64,000 nucleotides of DNA from positions 528,323 to 592,322 of the forward strand of contig NZ_LN651331.1 of the NCBI RefSeq assembly GCF_000826525.2. The letters run 5' to 3'. The first letter of the stretch is position 1. The number at the start of each line of letters is the position of its first letter. Positions 9,403 to 18,610 of this stretch are shown one piece after another. The DNA is from Mobilicoccus massiliensis (GTDB lineage: Bacteria > Actinomycetota > Actinomycetes > Actinomycetales > Dermatophilaceae). The notes below the pieces were generated by a model, which searched no databases, had not been told where the DNA came from, and saw only the letters and a list, made by a program, of their open reading frames with translations. A program made the translations under genes and the position numbers.

Positions 9403-11223
9403 ATGTCAGAACGCGTGACCATGCCGGCTCTGGGCGAGTCGGTCACCGAAGGCACCGTCACCCGCTGGCTCAAGAGCGTGGGCGACTCCGTGGAGGTCGA
9501 CGAGCCCTTGCTCGAGGTCTCGACCGACAAGGTCGACACCGAGATCCCCTCCCCGGTCGCGGGCACCCTGACGAAGATCCTCGTCGACGAGGACGAGACG
9601 GTCGAGGTCGGAGCCGACCTCGCTCTCATCGGCGACTCCTCCGACGTCGAGGACGACGACTCCTCCGAGGGTGGGCAGTCGCAGGAGGAGCCGCAGGACT
9701 CCGGCAGCGACACCGAGGAGAAGAAGGAGTCCCAGGGCGCGCAGCCGGAGTCCGACGAGTCGGCGGCCGAGACCCCCACGACCCCGTCCGCCGAGTCCGA
9801 CGAGCCCAAGAAGAAGCCGACCGGCGACGTCAGGGGTGGCGACCGCGTGACGATGCCGGCCCTGGGCGAGTCGGTGACCGAGGGCACCGTCACGCGCTGG
9901 CTCAAGTCCGAGGGTGACGAGGTCGAGGTCGACGAACCGCTGCTCGAGGTCTCCACCGACAAGGTCGACACCGAGATCCCCTCCCCCATCGCGGGCACGC
10001 TCACCAAGATCCTCGTCGGTGAGGACGAGACGGTCGAGGTCGGCGCCGACCTCGCGGTCATCGGCGGCGAGGCCTCCGGCGGGGGCGACGAGGAGCCCGA
10101 GCCGGCTCAGGAGGAGCCCGAGGAGAAGCCGGGGGAGAAGCCGGAGCCCGAGCAGGAGAAGAAGCCGGAACCGGCGAAGGAGGAGAAGCCCGAGCCGAAG
10201 AAGGAGACGCCGAAGGCGGAGAGCAAGCCTGCCGCCGACGAGGGCGCTCCGGCCAAGGCCGAGCAGACCGACGCCTCCGCCTACGTCACGCCGCTCGTGC
10301 GCAAGCTCGCGGCCGACCACGGTGTCGACCTCTCCACGCTCACGGGCACCGGCGTCGGCGGCCGCATCCGTAAGCAGGACGTGCTCGACGCGGCCAAGGC
10401 CGCCGAGGACGCGAAGAAGCAGGCCGAGGCCCCGGCTCCGTCGGCGCCGGCTGCTCCCGCGGCTCAGGCACCGCAGGCGGCTCCCGCGGCCCCCACCGCG
10501 GTCCCGGTGCCCTCCGACAAGCGTGGCACCAGCGAGAAGATGTCGCGTCTGCGCAAGATCATCGCTCAGCGCATGGTCGAGTCCCTGCAGGTCTCCGCGC
10601 AGCTCACGGCCGTCGTCGAGGTCGACATGTCTCGCGTCGCGGCCCTGCGTGCCCGCGCCAAGGCCGACTTCGAGAAGCGCGAGGGTGTCAAGCTCTCGTA
10701 CCTGCCGTTCATCGCGTTGGCCACCATCGAGACGCTCAAGGCCTTCCCCACGCTCAACAGCAGCATCGAGGGTGAGGAGATCGTCTTCCACGGCGCCGAG
10801 CACCTCGGCATCGCGGTCGACACCGAGCGCGGCCTGCTCGTGCCGGTCATCAAGGATGCGGGTGACCTCAACATCGCCGGCATCGCCCGCAAGGTGGCCG
10901 ATCTCGCCGAGCGCACCCGCACGAACAAGGTGACGCCGGACGAGCTGGGTGGTGGCACGTTCACGATCAGCAACATCGGCAGCAACGGTTCGCTGCTCGA
11001 CACGCCGATCATCAACCAGCCGCAGGTCGGCATCCTCGGCACGGGTGCGATCGTCAAGCGCCCGGTCGTGGTCCAGGACGAGTACGGCAACGACTCGATC
11101 GCGATCCGGCACATGCAGTACCTCGTCCTCACCTACGACCACCGTGTGGTCGACGGCGCGGACGCGGGTCGGTTCTTGTCGGCGTTGAAGAAGCGCCTTG
11201 AAGAAGGTGCCTTCGAGGTCTGA
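9403..11223 (+). CDS. sucB: 2-oxoacid dehydrogenase E2 (dihydrolipoamide acyltransferase) with two lipoyl domains
   Basis: Core E2 acyltransferase. Two lipoyl domains (about residues 1-78 and 146-222) are nearly identical to one another and carry the lipoylation motif [12 protein letters not shown] (Lys43 and Lys187). They are joined by long acidic Glu/Pro/Lys linkers. A peripheral subunit-binding domain follows (about 290-328, [18 protein letters not shown]), then an Ala/Pro linker and the catalytic domain ending with [13 protein letters not shown] (His580). In corynebacteria and mycobacteria this SucB-type protein is the E2 of pyruvate dehydrogenase and also serves the oxoglutarate complex. 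Here aceE lies 49 kb away, and no other E2 is seen. Substrate choice (acetyl or succinyl) is inferred. Confidence 0.93.
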   Translation: MSERVTMPALGESVTEGTVTRWLKSVGDSVEVDEPLLEVSTDKVDTEIPSPVAGTLTKILVDEDETVEVGADLALIGDSSDVEDDDSSEGGQSQEEPQDSGSDTEEKKESQGAQPESDESAAETPTTPSAESDEPKKKPTGDVRGGDRVTMPALGESVTEGTVTRWLKSEGDEVEVDEPLLEVSTDKVDTEIPSPIAGTLTKILVGEDETVEVGADLAVIGGEASGGGDEEPEPAQEEPEEKPGEKPEPEQEKKPEPAKEEKPEPKKETPKAESKPAADEGAPAKAEQTDASAYVTPLVRKLAADHGVDLSTLTGTGVGGRIRKQDVLDAAKAAEDAKKQAEAPAPSAPAAPAAQAPQAAPAAPTAVPVPSDKRGTSEKMSRLRKIIAQRMVESLQVSAQLTAVVEVDMSRVAALRARAKADFEKREGVKLSYLPFIALATIETLKAFPTLNSSIEGEEIVFHGAEHLGIAVDTERGLLVPVIKDAGDLNIAGIARKVADLAERTRTNKVTPDELGGGTFTISNIGSNGSLLDTPIINQPQVGILGTGAIVKRPVVVQDEYGNDSIAIRHMQYLVLTYDHRVVDGADAGRFLSALKKRLEEGAFEV

Positions 11224-11236
11224 CGAAGTAGCGGCT

Positions 11237-11278
11237 CGCGGTGACACCGCACGAGCGAAGCGAGCCGGTGTCGCCGCG
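11237..11278 (+). terminator. Hairpin after sucB containing an AGCGAAGCGAG loop
   Basis: CGCGGTGACACCG (11237-11249) pairs with CGGTGTCGCCGCG (11266-11278) with one G-T wobble. The loop contains CGAGCGAAGCGAG, a sequence also found after glnA. It lies 13 nt past the sucB stop. Confidence 0.65.
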
Positions 11279-11445
11279 GGCCGCGTGAGGATGTGCGGTT
11301 CGACGGGGCGGTGGGGTCTCCTGCCGCCCCGTCGCCGTCGTGTCGGGTCTGGTTGTCGGGGCGGGAAGGGTTGTGCGATGGGGCAGGGGTTGTGCGATGG
11401 GGCGGTCGTCGGAGTTCGTGGGTCTGGGGCGAGGGGTGGGTTGAC

Positions 11446-12351
11446 GTGCGTGTTGCTCTCACGGGTGCGTCGGGTCTGATCGGGTCGGCGTTGTCGCAGG
11501 CCTTGACGACGCGGGGCGATGAGGTCGTGCATCTGGTCCGTCGTGCGCCGCGGACCTCGGCGGAGCGGGAGTGGTCTCCTGGGGAGGCGCTGGATTCGGG
11601 TGTGCTCGGCGATGTCGACGTCGTCGTGCATCTCGCGGGGGCAGGGGTGGCGGATCGGCGGTGGACGCCGGAGTATCGCAAGACGATTCGGCGATCGCGC
11701 ATCGACGGCACTCGGACGCTCGCGAACGCGGTCCTCGCGCAGGAACGGCCGGTGCGGGTCGTGAGCGGCTCGGCGGTGGGCATCTACGGCAGCGACCGAG
11801 GTGAGGAGGTCCTCACCGAGACGAGCGCTGCCGGCAAGGGATTCCTCGCCGACGTGGTGCGGGCGTGGGAGGGCGAGATGCGCCCGGTCGCGGCGGCGGG
11901 GATTCCGGTGGCGTTCGCGCGCACCGGCATCGTCCTGTCTGCCGACGGCGGTGCGATGGCCAAGGTGCTCCCGCTGGCGAAGGCGGCTCTGGGCGGTCCG
12001 CTCGGGGACGGTCACCAGTGGTGGCCGGTGGTGACGTTGGACGACGAGGTGGCGGCGCTCGTCTGGCTCGTCGATCACCCGGAGATCACCGGGCCGGTCA
12101 ACATCGCGATTCCCGAGCCCGTACGGCAGGGGGAGTTCATGGCTCTGCTGGGTGAGGAGTTGCACCGGCCGTCGGTGATTCCCGCTCCCGCGTTCGCGCT
12201 GCGTGCGATGCTCGGCGGGTTCGCCGACGACGTCCTCGGCAGCCAGCGGGTCGCCCCCAGGGTGCTCGAGGAATCCGGCTTCACGTTCGCCCAGGGCGAC
12301 GGCACGAGCGCCGCCCGTTGGCTCACGTCGCGTCGCGACAGGCAGGAGTGA
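11446..12351 (+). CDS. TIGR01777 family NAD(P)-binding epimerase-like protein
   Basis: An extended short-chain dehydrogenase fold protein of the TIGR01777/YfcH family, related to the cell-division protein SulA of cyanobacteria and plants; its reaction is not established. The N-terminal nucleotide site reads VALTGASGLIGSAL, followed by LVRR, DVVVHLAGA and SGSAVGIYG. The DUF1731 C-terminal region includes LGGFADDVLGSQRVAPRVLEE. The GTG at 11446 is chosen because the Rossmann motif begins immediately after it and GAGGGGTGGG lies upstream; the frame is open earlier without similarity. It sits 3 bp before lipB, so the two are co-transcribed. This pairing is common in actinomycetes. Confidence 0.88.
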   Translation: MRVALTGASGLIGSALSQALTTRGDEVVHLVRRAPRTSAEREWSPGEALDSGVLGDVDVVVHLAGAGVADRRWTPEYRKTIRRSRIDGTRTLANAVLAQERPVRVVSGSAVGIYGSDRGEEVLTETSAAGKGFLADVVRAWEGEMRPVAAAGIPVAFARTGIVLSADGGAMAKVLPLAKAALGGPLGDGHQWWPVVTLDDEVAALVWLVDHPEITGPVNIAIPEPVRQGEFMALLGEELHRPSVIPAPAFALRAMLGGFADDVLGSQRVAPRVLEESGFTFAQGDGTSAARWLTSRRDRQE

Positions 12352-12354
12352 GGA

Positions 12355-13026
12355 ATGCGTTACGAGGAACTGGGGTTCGCGCCCGACTACGTGGACTACG
12401 TGCAGGCGTGGGATCACCAGCGTGAGGTGCACGCGGCGGTGGTCGCGGGTGAGCTGCCCGACACCGTGCTGCTGCTCGAGCACGCTGCCACGTACACCGC
12501 GGGCAAGCGCACCGAGCCTCACGAGCGGCCGTTCGACGGCACCCCGGTCGTCGAGGTCGACCGCGGGGGCAAGATCACGTGGCACGGCCCCGGGCAGCTC
12601 GTCGGCTATCCGATCGTGCACCTGCCCTCGCCGGTCGACGTCGTCGCGCACGTCCGTCGTCTCGAGGAGGCGATGATCGGCGTGTGCGCCGACCTCGGTG
12701 TGGACGCCGGGCGCGTCGAGGGCCGAAGCGGTGTGTGGATCGCCGCCGACGACCGTGGGCCGTGCCGCAAGATCGGCGCGATCGGCATCCGGGTCAGCCA
12801 GGAGGTGACGATGCACGGGTTCGCGCTCAACTGCGACTGCGACCTCTCGTGGGGTCAGGTGATCGTGCCGTGCGGCATCTCCGACGCCGGGGTCACGAGC
12901 CTGTCGACGGAGCTCGGGCGTGACGTCTCGGTGGCGGAGGTCCTTCCGCTCGCGAAGGCGCACCTCGATCGCGTGCTCGACCCGGTCTCCCTCCACGAGG
13001 CCACCGCCGCCCCGCTCGGCGCCTGA
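12355..13026 (+). CDS. lipB: Lipoyl(octanoyl) transferase
   Basis: Transfers octanoyl groups from acyl carrier protein to the lipoyl-domain lysines of E2 and H proteins, the first step of endogenous lipoate synthesis. The 223-residue length matches the family. Signatures are [42 protein letters not shown] with the conserved catalytic Lys, [12 protein letters not shown], and the acyl-thioester Cys in [13 protein letters not shown]. The ATG lies 3 bp after the preceding stop, with an AGGAGTGAGG ribosome-binding region inside the end of that gene. It works with LipA immediately downstream, and its acceptors include SucB encoded just upstream. Confidence 0.95.
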   Translation: MRYEELGFAPDYVDYVQAWDHQREVHAAVVAGELPDTVLLLEHAATYTAGKRTEPHERPFDGTPVVEVDRGGKITWHGPGQLVGYPIVHLPSPVDVVAHVRRLEEAMIGVCADLGVDAGRVEGRSGVWIAADDRGPCRKIGAIGIRVSQEVTMHGFALNCDCDLSWGQVIVPCGISDAGVTSLSTELGRDVSVAEVLPLAKAHLDRVLDPVSLHEATAAPLGA

Positions 13027-13030
13027 CCGG

Positions 13031-13073
13031 GCCGCTGCAGGCGGACGGACATGTGCCCGGGACGCCTGCGGCG
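13031..13073 (+). terminator. Hairpin between lipB and lipA
   Basis: CGCTGCAGGCG (13033-13043) pairs with CGCCTGCGGCG (13063-13073), with one wobble. It begins a few nt past the lipB stop, in the 242-bp gap before lipA. It may terminate or attenuate read-through. The same gap has two adjacent copies of GCACCACGTACA near 13222-13246. Confidence 0.5.
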
Positions 13074-13268
13074 CTCCGACCTCCCCCGGGTACCCTGGGA
13101 GACCCACCACGGACGGGCCCATCGACAACCCGACTCGAACACGGCGCCGCGAACGAGACGCCGGCAACACGGCGACGACCGAGGCGCCATGGACCGGCAG
13201 CACGAGCAGGCATCACGCACAGGCACCACGTACAAGCACCACGTACAGGTACGGAAAGGATGGTCTTC

Positions 13269-14300
13269 GTGACCGTCGCACCAGAGGGACGCAGGCTCCT
13301 GCGCGTCGAGGCGCGCAACGCAGAGACCCCGATCGAACGCAAGCCGTCGTGGATCCGCACGACCGCCAAGATGGGGCCGGAGTACGCCGCCATGTCCAAG
13401 CGGGTCACGGGTCAGGGCCTGCACACCGTGTGTCAGGAGGCGGGCTGCCCCAACATCTTCGAGTGCTGGGAGGACCGGGAGGCCACCTTCCTCATCGGCG
13501 GTGACACGTGCACGCGCCGCTGCGACTTCTGCGACATCGCGACCGGCCGGCCCGGGCCGTTGGACGTCGACGAGCCGCGCAAGGTCGCGGAGTCCATCGT
13601 GCAGATGAACCTGCGTTACGCCACGGTCACCGGTGTCGCTCGCGACGACCTGCCCGACGGCGCGGCCAAGTTGTACGCCGACACGATCCGCGAGATCCAC
13701 GCGCTCAACCCGAACACCGGCGTCGAGATCCTCCCGCCCGACTTCGGCGCCCGGCCCGAGCTCGTCGGTCAGGTCTTCGACGCGCGGCCGGAGGTGTTCG
13801 CGCACAACCTCGAGACCGTCGCCCGCATCTTCCGCAAGATCCGGCCGGCGTTCACGTACGAGAAGTCCCTCAAGGTCATCACGATGGCCAAGGAGGAGGG
13901 CCTCGTCACCAAGTCCAACCTCATCCTCGGCATGGGCGAGGAGGAGCACGAGATCGCCCAGGCCATCCGCGACCTGCACGACGCGGGCTGCGACATCCTC
14001 ACGATCACCCAGTACCTGCGCCCCTCCAAGCTCCACCACCCGATCGACCGGTGGGTCAAGCCCGAGGAGTTCATCGCCTGGTCGGAGTTCGCCGAGGAGA
14101 CCGGCATGCTCGGTGTCATGGCCGGCCCGCTCGTGCGCTCGTCCTACCGCGCCGGCCGCCTCTGGGCCCAGGCCATGCGCAAGGCGGGACGCGAGCTGCC
14201 CGACAACCTCGCCCACCTGGCGCAGAGTGCCGACGAGCCGGCCCGCCAGGAGGCGGCCACCCTCGTCGAGCGACGCCTCACCCCGACCACCTCTCGCTGA
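13269..14300 (+). CDS. lipA: Lipoyl synthase (radical SAM)
   Basis: Inserts two sulfur atoms into protein-bound octanoyl groups. Both [4Fe-4S] clusters are visible. The auxiliary-cluster cysteines are in [12 protein letters not shown] (Cys55, Cys60, Cys66). The radical SAM cluster is in CTRRCDFC (Cys81, Cys85, Cys88). The C-terminal RSSYRAG serine ligand motif is also present. The start is between ATG 13260 and GTG 13269. I prefer the GTG, giving [16 protein letters not shown] as in other actinobacteria, with GGAAAGG at suitable spacing upstream. The product is 343 residues, the usual size, and DUF4191 follows after 28 bp. Together with lipB and lpdA/sucB it forms a lipoate-dependent functional block. 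Confidence 0.95.
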   Translation: MTVAPEGRRLLRVEARNAETPIERKPSWIRTTAKMGPEYAAMSKRVTGQGLHTVCQEAGCPNIFECWEDREATFLIGGDTCTRRCDFCDIATGRPGPLDVDEPRKVAESIVQMNLRYATVTGVARDDLPDGAAKLYADTIREIHALNPNTGVEILPPDFGARPELVGQVFDARPEVFAHNLETVARIFRKIRPAFTYEKSLKVITMAKEEGLVTKSNLILGMGEEEHEIAQAIRDLHDAGCDILTITQYLRPSKLHHPIDRWVKPEEFIAWSEFAEETGMLGVMAGPLVRSSYRAGRLWAQAMRKAGRELPDNLAHLAQSADEPARQEAATLVERRLTPTTSR

Positions 14301-14328
14301 ACCCCGACCAAGGAGCACGACCACCACG

Positions 14329-15081
14329 ATGGCCCGCACGTCCAAGGGCGCGAGTGCCGCGCCGGCGCCGCCGAAGAAGCCGCGGTTCGAGAAGCTGCGT
14401 CAGATCTACACCCTCGCCAAGAACGACGACCCGCAGATCCTGGTCAAGCTCGTCGGGATCACGCTGGCGGTCGTTCTCGTCGGTCTCGTCATCGGGCTCG
14501 TCGTCAAGCACCCGCTCTACTGGAGTCTCGTCTTCCTGCCCCTCGGTGTGCTCGCCGCGTTCATCTACCTCACGCGTCGGGCCGAGCGGGCGGCGTACAA
14601 CGCCATCGAGGGGCGTCCCGGAGCCTCGGGAGCGGTGCTGCAGGGATTGCGCCGGGGGTGGAGCTACTCCGAGGAGCCCGTCGCCGTCGAGGGCGGCCGA
14701 GGCCAGAACATGCAGGACGCGGCGATGGTGTTCCGCGCCGTCGGGCGCGCGGGCGTCGTGCTCATCGGCGAGGGACCGCAGGGCCGGGCCTCGAAGCTGC
14801 TCCTGGGCGAGAAGCGCAAGGTCAACCGCCTCACCCCGAACGTGCCGGTGACGTTGTTCCGCGTCGGCTCGGGCGAGCCCAACCCGAAGACGGGCGAGGA
14901 GGTGCTCGCGCCCCGCGACATCGTGCGTCGCATGGGCAGGCTCAAGAAGACCCTCACCCCCACCGAGGTCACCGAGGTCGACCGGCGGCTGCGGGCCCTC
15001 GGCGCCCAGCGGCCTCCGATTCCCAAGGGCATGGATCCCAACCGCGTCCGCTCGATGGGCCGGGGCAGCCAGTTCCGCTGA
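14329..15081 (+). CDS. DUF4191 membrane protein
   Basis: Conserved actinobacterial protein of unknown function that habitually follows lipA. A Lys-rich cytoplasmic N-terminus (about 45 residues) precedes two closely spaced membrane helices (about residues 45-85: KLVGITLAVVLVGLVIGLVV and YWSLVFLPLGVLAAFIYL). A soluble domain follows with the conserved patterns RRAERAAYNAIEG, LRRGWSYSEEPV and PKGMDPNRVRSMGRG. The length of 250 residues is typical. AAGGAG lies upstream of the ATG. Gene order suggests a link with lipA, but no role is established. Confidence 0.88.
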   Translation: MARTSKGASAAPAPPKKPRFEKLRQIYTLAKNDDPQILVKLVGITLAVVLVGLVIGLVVKHPLYWSLVFLPLGVLAAFIYLTRRAERAAYNAIEGRPGASGAVLQGLRRGWSYSEEPVAVEGGRGQNMQDAAMVFRAVGRAGVVLIGEGPQGRASKLLLGEKRKVNRLTPNVPVTLFRVGSGEPNPKTGEEVLAPRDIVRRMGRLKKTLTPTEVTEVDRRLRALGAQRPPIPKGMDPNRVRSMGRGSQFR

Positions 15082-15137
15082 CCCGGCTCGATCCGGCTCT
15101 GCGACGCGGCTGCGTGGGGTCGACGTGGCGGTGGGGT

Positions 15138-15602
15138 TCAGCGGGCGCGGACGAGCACCGTTCCGGGCAGCTTGTCGTGCAGGCCGCGTTCGTCGCGGTC
15201 GTAGATCAGGCCCGGCACGACGAGGGCGATGAGCACGGTCCGCCAGAGGGCGGCCACCGGCCCGGCCCATCCGCCGTCGACGCGCACGACCCGCAGCCCG
15301 AGGATCCGGTGACCGATCGTCGAGCCGGTCGTGCCGACGAGCAGCAGGTGCATCGCGAGGAAGACGAGGCTGGGCAGGAACACGCCGAGACCGCCCTCGC
15401 CCTGCCGGTAGCCGAGGAACGCCATCGCGATCAGCTGGCAGACGACTCCGTCGACGAGCAGGGCCGGGATGCGCCGGGTGAACGGGGCGATCGAACCGGG
15501 ACCGTGCTCCGGGAGGCCGAGCCGTTCCCCGGGGTAACGGTGATCGTCGGGAGTCGTGGGGGGTCCGGAGAGCCAGGATCCGACGTCACGACGTTCCACC
15601 AT
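15138..15602 (-). CDS. RDD family membrane protein
   Basis: Small polytopic membrane protein with the RDD architecture: FTRRIPALLVDGVVCQLIAM (Arg and Asp of the first helix), a second hydrophobic segment, GTTGSTIGHRILGLRVVRVDG, and the C-terminal DRDERGLHDKLPGTVLV motif that marks the family. The start MVERRDVGSWLSG at 15602 is used; the frame is open upstream but overlaps the glnA regulatory region. It converges with DUF4191 and is divergent from glnA. In actinomycetes an RDD gene regularly sits between DUF4191 and glnA. Its function is unknown; transport is sometimes proposed. Confidence 0.88.
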   Translation of the reverse strand: MVERRDVGSWLSGPPTTPDDHRYPGERLGLPEHGPGSIAPFTRRIPALLVDGVVCQLIAMAFLGYRQGEGGLGVFLPSLVFLAMHLLLVGTTGSTIGHRILGLRVVRVDGGWAGPVAALWRTVLIALVVPGLIYDRDERGLHDKLPGTVLVRAR

Positions 15603-15680
15603 GCCGGTCAGCCTATCGGCCGCGCACTCCCCTTCCCTTCGCGTCTCTCCCCCGCCGTCGCCACCGGCGGGCCGCGACAC

Positions 15681-15718
15681 GAAACACCGGTGAAACACAG
15701 CGGTGACGAGCACTTAAC
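15681..15718 (+). promoter_or_regulatory. Predicted GlnR operator ladder upstream of glnA
   Basis: Four half-sites spaced exactly 11 bp apart: GAAAC (15681), GAAAC (15692), GTGAC (15703) and TTAAC (15714), each separated by 6 nt. This matches the actinobacterial GlnR consensus gTnAC-n6-GaAAC repeated. A plausible -10 (TAGTGT, about 15729-15734) follows, and the glnA start is 67 nt beyond the last box. Confidence 0.6.
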
Positions 15719-15784
15719 GGCGACTCGTTAGTGTCGCCTCGACAGTGGACGCCGACCCGGTGTCCGGATCCTGAGGAGAGCAGC

Positions 15785-17209
15785 GTGTTCACCACACCAG
15801 AAGAGGTTCTTGCGTTCATCGAGGACGAGGGTGTCGAGTTCGTCGACATCCGGTTCTGCGATCTTCCCGGTGTGATGCAGCACTTCAACATCCCTGCGAG
15901 CACGGTCGACATCGACTTCTTCACCGAGGGACAGGCGTTCGACGGCTCGTCGATCCGCGGATTCCAGGCCATCCACGAGTCCGACATGAAGCTCATCCCG
16001 GATGTGACGACGGCGTATCTCGATCCGTTCCGGGACCACAAGACGCTCATCATGAACTTCTCGATCGTCGACCCGTTCACCGACGAGCCGTACTCGCGCG
16101 ATCCGCGGAACATCGCGGCGCGTTCCGAGGCCTACCTGCGGTCGACGGGAATCGCCGACACGGTGTTCTTCGGGGCCGAGGCGGAGTTCTACGTCTTCGA
16201 CGACATCCGCTTCGAGAACTCGCCGCAGTCGACGTTCTACAAGCTCGACTCCGTCGAGGCGGCGTGGAACACCTCACGTGAGGAGGAGGGCGGCAACAAG
16301 GGGTACAAGACGGCGTTCAAGGGCGGCTACTTTCCCGTGCCGCCGGTCGACCACTTCGCCGACATCCGCGACGCGATGTGCCTGCGGATGGCCGAGGTGG
16401 GCCTCAAGGTCGAACGCAGCCACCACGAGGTCGGCACCGCCGGTCAGCAGGAGATCAACTACCGGTTCGATTCCCTGCTCGCGGCGGCGGACGACGTGAT
16501 GAAGTTCAAGTACGTCATCAAGAACACGGCCTGGGAGTTCGGCAAGAGCGCGACGTTCATGCCCAAGCCCCTGCTCGGCGACAACGGCTCGGGAATGCAC
16601 ACGCACCAGTCGCTGTGGAAGGACGGCGAGCCGCTGTTCTACGACGAGCAGGGTTACGGCGGCCTGTCGGATCTCGCCCGCTGGTACATCGGTGGGCTGC
16701 TCACGCACGCGCCGGCGCTGCTGGCGTTCACGAACCCCTCGGCGAACTCCTACCACCGGCTCGTGCCGGGTTTCGAGGCGCCGGTGAACCTCGTCTATTC
16801 GGCGCGGAACCGTTCGGCGTGTATCCGCATTCCGGTGGCGGGGGCGTCGCCGAAGGCGAAGCGCATCGAGTTCCGCATTCCCGACCCGTCGGCGAACCCG
16901 TACCTGTCGTTCGCGGCACAGCTCATGGCGGGGTTGGACGGCATCCGTAACCGCATCGAGCCGCCGGAGCCGATCGACAAGGACCTCTACGAGTTGCCGC
17001 CGGAGGAGCACGCGGACATCGAGCAGGTGCCGTGCACGTTGGAGCAGGTGCTCGACGCGCTCGAGGCCGACCACGAGTTCCTGCTCGAGGGTGACGTGTT
17101 CAGCGAGGACCTGATCCGCACGTGGATCGACTGGAAGCGGGAGAACGAGGTCGCGCCATTGCGTCTGCGGCCGCATCCGTACGAGTTCCAGATGTATTAC
17201 GACATCTGA
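15785..17209 (+). CDS. glnA: Glutamine synthetase type I (beta subtype)
   Basis: Main ammonium-assimilating enzyme, ATP-dependent glutamate to glutamine, a cytosolic dodecamer. The 474-residue length is standard. Visible motifs are [21 protein letters not shown], the metal/ammonia site [58 protein letters not shown] and the adenylylation loop [10 protein letters not shown] with Tyr402, the target of GlnE encoded 8 kb downstream. The GTG start at 15785 ([11 protein letters not shown]) has GAGGAGAG upstream; the frame is open 18 codons earlier without similarity. Expression is probably nitrogen-controlled through the GlnR-like boxes. Its last codons are the beginning of a tandem repeat array. 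Confidence 0.97.
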   Translation: MFTTPEEVLAFIEDEGVEFVDIRFCDLPGVMQHFNIPASTVDIDFFTEGQAFDGSSIRGFQAIHESDMKLIPDVTTAYLDPFRDHKTLIMNFSIVDPFTDEPYSRDPRNIAARSEAYLRSTGIADTVFFGAEAEFYVFDDIRFENSPQSTFYKLDSVEAAWNTSREEEGGNKGYKTAFKGGYFPVPPVDHFADIRDAMCLRMAEVGLKVERSHHEVGTAGQQEINYRFDSLLAAADDVMKFKYVIKNTAWEFGKSATFMPKPLLGDNGSGMHTHQSLWKDGEPLFYDEQGYGGLSDLARWYIGGLLTHAPALLAFTNPSANSYHRLVPGFEAPVNLVYSARNRSACIRIPVAGASPKAKRIEFRIPDPSANPYLSFAAQLMAGLDGIRNRIEPPEPIDKDLYELPPEEHADIEQVPCTLEQVLDALEADHEFLLEGDVFSEDLIRTWIDWKRENEVAPLRLRPHPYEFQMYYDI

Positions 17210-17532
17210 CGAAGATGAGGCCGGGGGTAGGAGCGCAGCGAAGCGAGCATCCTGCCTCGGGTCGAATCGAGGAAGATTCGCCGACGATTACGACATCTGA
17301 GGAACAGAGCCCGGAGGTAGGAACCGCAGCGGGGCGAGGATTCCTGCCGCAGGGTGATGGGACTCAGATGGCGTCGAGAACATCGCCATCTGTCCCCTGA
17401 TCCGGAAGTAGGAACCGCAGCGCAGCGAGGATTCCTGCCGCAGGGTGATGGGACTCAGATGGCGTCGAGAACATCGCCATCTGTCCCCTGATCCGGAAGT
17501 AGGAACCGCAGCGCAGCGAGGATTCCTGCCGC
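17196..17532 (+). repeat. 91-bp tandem repeat array starting in the glnA 3' end
   Basis: The sequence ATTACGACATCTGA (last glnA codons and stop, 17196-17209) recurs at 17287, exactly 91 bp on. GTAGGAACCGCAGC recurs at 17317, 17408 and 17499, also at 91-bp period. The later copies are almost identical over the full unit. Each later unit carries two hairpins: AGGAACC...GGATTCCT, and a perfect 9-bp stem CAGATGGCG/CGCCATCTG with flanking GGGA/TCCC. The 431-bp gap to 17640 holds no gene; these stems probably terminate or stabilise the glnA transcript. Confidence 0.85.
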
Positions 17533-17640
17533 ACGAGCCGTCATCGCGTCGTCGGTGGCGGCTCGTGTCGTGTTCGGGTGTGGTGACGATCTCAGGCCGT
17601 CCCGGGGACCGCGCCCTCGTGTCGGGCCGAGACTGGCGGT

Positions 17641-18495
17641 ATGGAGATCGCGGTGTTGGGGACGGGGTCGTATCTGCCGGAGCGGGTCGTGGACAACGAC
17701 GAGGTGGGTCGCGCGGCGGGTGTCGACGACGAGTGGATCGTGTCGAAGACGGGGATCCGGCAGCGGCGGTGGGTGGCGGAGGAGCAGGCGACGTCGGATC
17801 TGGCGATCGAGGCGGCCCGGGCTGCGCTCGACTCGGCCGGGGTGGTGGCCGAGGACATCGCGTTCGTCGTCGTGGCCACGTCCTCGCCGGATCATCCGCA
17901 GCCGCCGACGGCGGTGTACGTCCAGGACGCGGTCGGTGCGTCGGGGGCGGCGGCGTTCGACATGAACGCGGTGTGCAGCGGGTTCGTGTTCGCGGTGGCG
18001 GTCGTGGCTCGGATGCTCGCGGGCGGGGGTGGATACGCGCTGGTGGTGGGGGCCGACATCTACTCCCACATCCTCAACCCGGAGGACCGGCGCACGGTCG
18101 CGTTGTTCGGTGACGGGGCCGGGGCGGTCATGCTGGGGCCGGCGGGCGGCGTCGGCCATGAAGAGGGGCGGGCGGTCAAGGAGTTCGTGCTCGAGGAACT
18201 GCCGCCGCTTGTGGCGGCCTTCCTCGACGAGGCGGGTGTCGACCCCGCCGACGTCGATCATTTCGTGCCGCACCAGGCCAACCGCCTCATGCTCGCCGAG
18301 CTGTTCCCGCGGCTCGGTCTCACGGACGCGCGGATGCACGAGACGATCGTGGAGTACGGCAACACCGGCGCCGCCTCGGTCGGCATCACCCTCGACGAGG
18401 CCGCCCGCGCAGGCGAGTTCGATCGAGGTGACCTCGTCCTCCTCGCGGGGTTCGGCGGCGGGATGGCCGCCGGTCTCGCGCTCCTGCGGTGGTGA
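17641..18495 (+). CDS. Beta-ketoacyl-ACP synthase III-like protein with internal deletion
   Basis: Thiolase-fold condensing enzyme of the FabH type. It begins MEIAVLGTGSYLPERVVDN, followed by WIVSKTGIRQRRW, and has the complete catalytic triad: Cys112 in NAVCSGF, His211 in VPHQANRLM and Asn241 in EYGNTGAAS. In E. coli FabH the triad is Cys112, His244, Asn274. The Cys-His distance is therefore 33 residues short, while the His-Asn distance is identical. The gap falls just after FGDGAGAVMLGP, removing the segment before the NG-R-VF helix. Total length is 284 residues against about 310-335 in the family. It has no fab neighbours, so its acyl substrate is unknown. The ATG lacks a clear ribosome binding site. 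Confidence 0.82.
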   Translation: MEIAVLGTGSYLPERVVDNDEVGRAAGVDDEWIVSKTGIRQRRWVAEEQATSDLAIEAARAALDSAGVVAEDIAFVVVATSSPDHPQPPTAVYVQDAVGASGAAAFDMNAVCSGFVFAVAVVARMLAGGGGYALVVGADIYSHILNPEDRRTVALFGDGAGAVMLGPAGGVGHEEGRAVKEFVLEELPPLVAAFLDEAGVDPADVDHFVPHQANRLMLAELFPRLGLTDARMHETIVEYGNTGAASVGITLDEAARAGEFDRGDLVLLAGFGGGMAAGLALLRW

Positions 18496-18562
18496 TCTAG
18501 GCCACGATGTCCCGCATTCCAGACACCAATCCGGCGACAGTCGGCACCCGCAAGGCGATTCG

Positions 18563-18610
18563 CTGAGAGGCTGCACCCCGTACCTCATACGACGATGTAG
18601 CGAGGAAGTG
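18563..18610 (+). promoter_or_regulatory. Possible TPP-riboswitch-like core in permease leader
   Basis: CTGAGA (18563-18568), ACCTCA (18582-18587) and GCGAGGAAGT (18600-18609) occur in the order and spacing of the TPP riboswitch elements CTGAGA, ACCTGA and GCGnAGGGAAG, directly before the permease start. The 5' partner of CACCCCG is not obvious and the UAAUGC loop is altered, so this is tentative. Confidence 0.2.

Noticed and set aside
9406-13203. Very long open frame on the minus strand across sucB, lipB and lipA
   Set aside because: It is the antisense shadow of well-recognised genes; its translation is low-complexity Arg/Gly/Leu without domains. The high GC content makes such frames common here.
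17210-17640. Possible small RNA gene in the glnA downstream repeats
   Set aside because: The structure is explained by tandem duplication of the glnA 3' region, and no separate promoter is visible.
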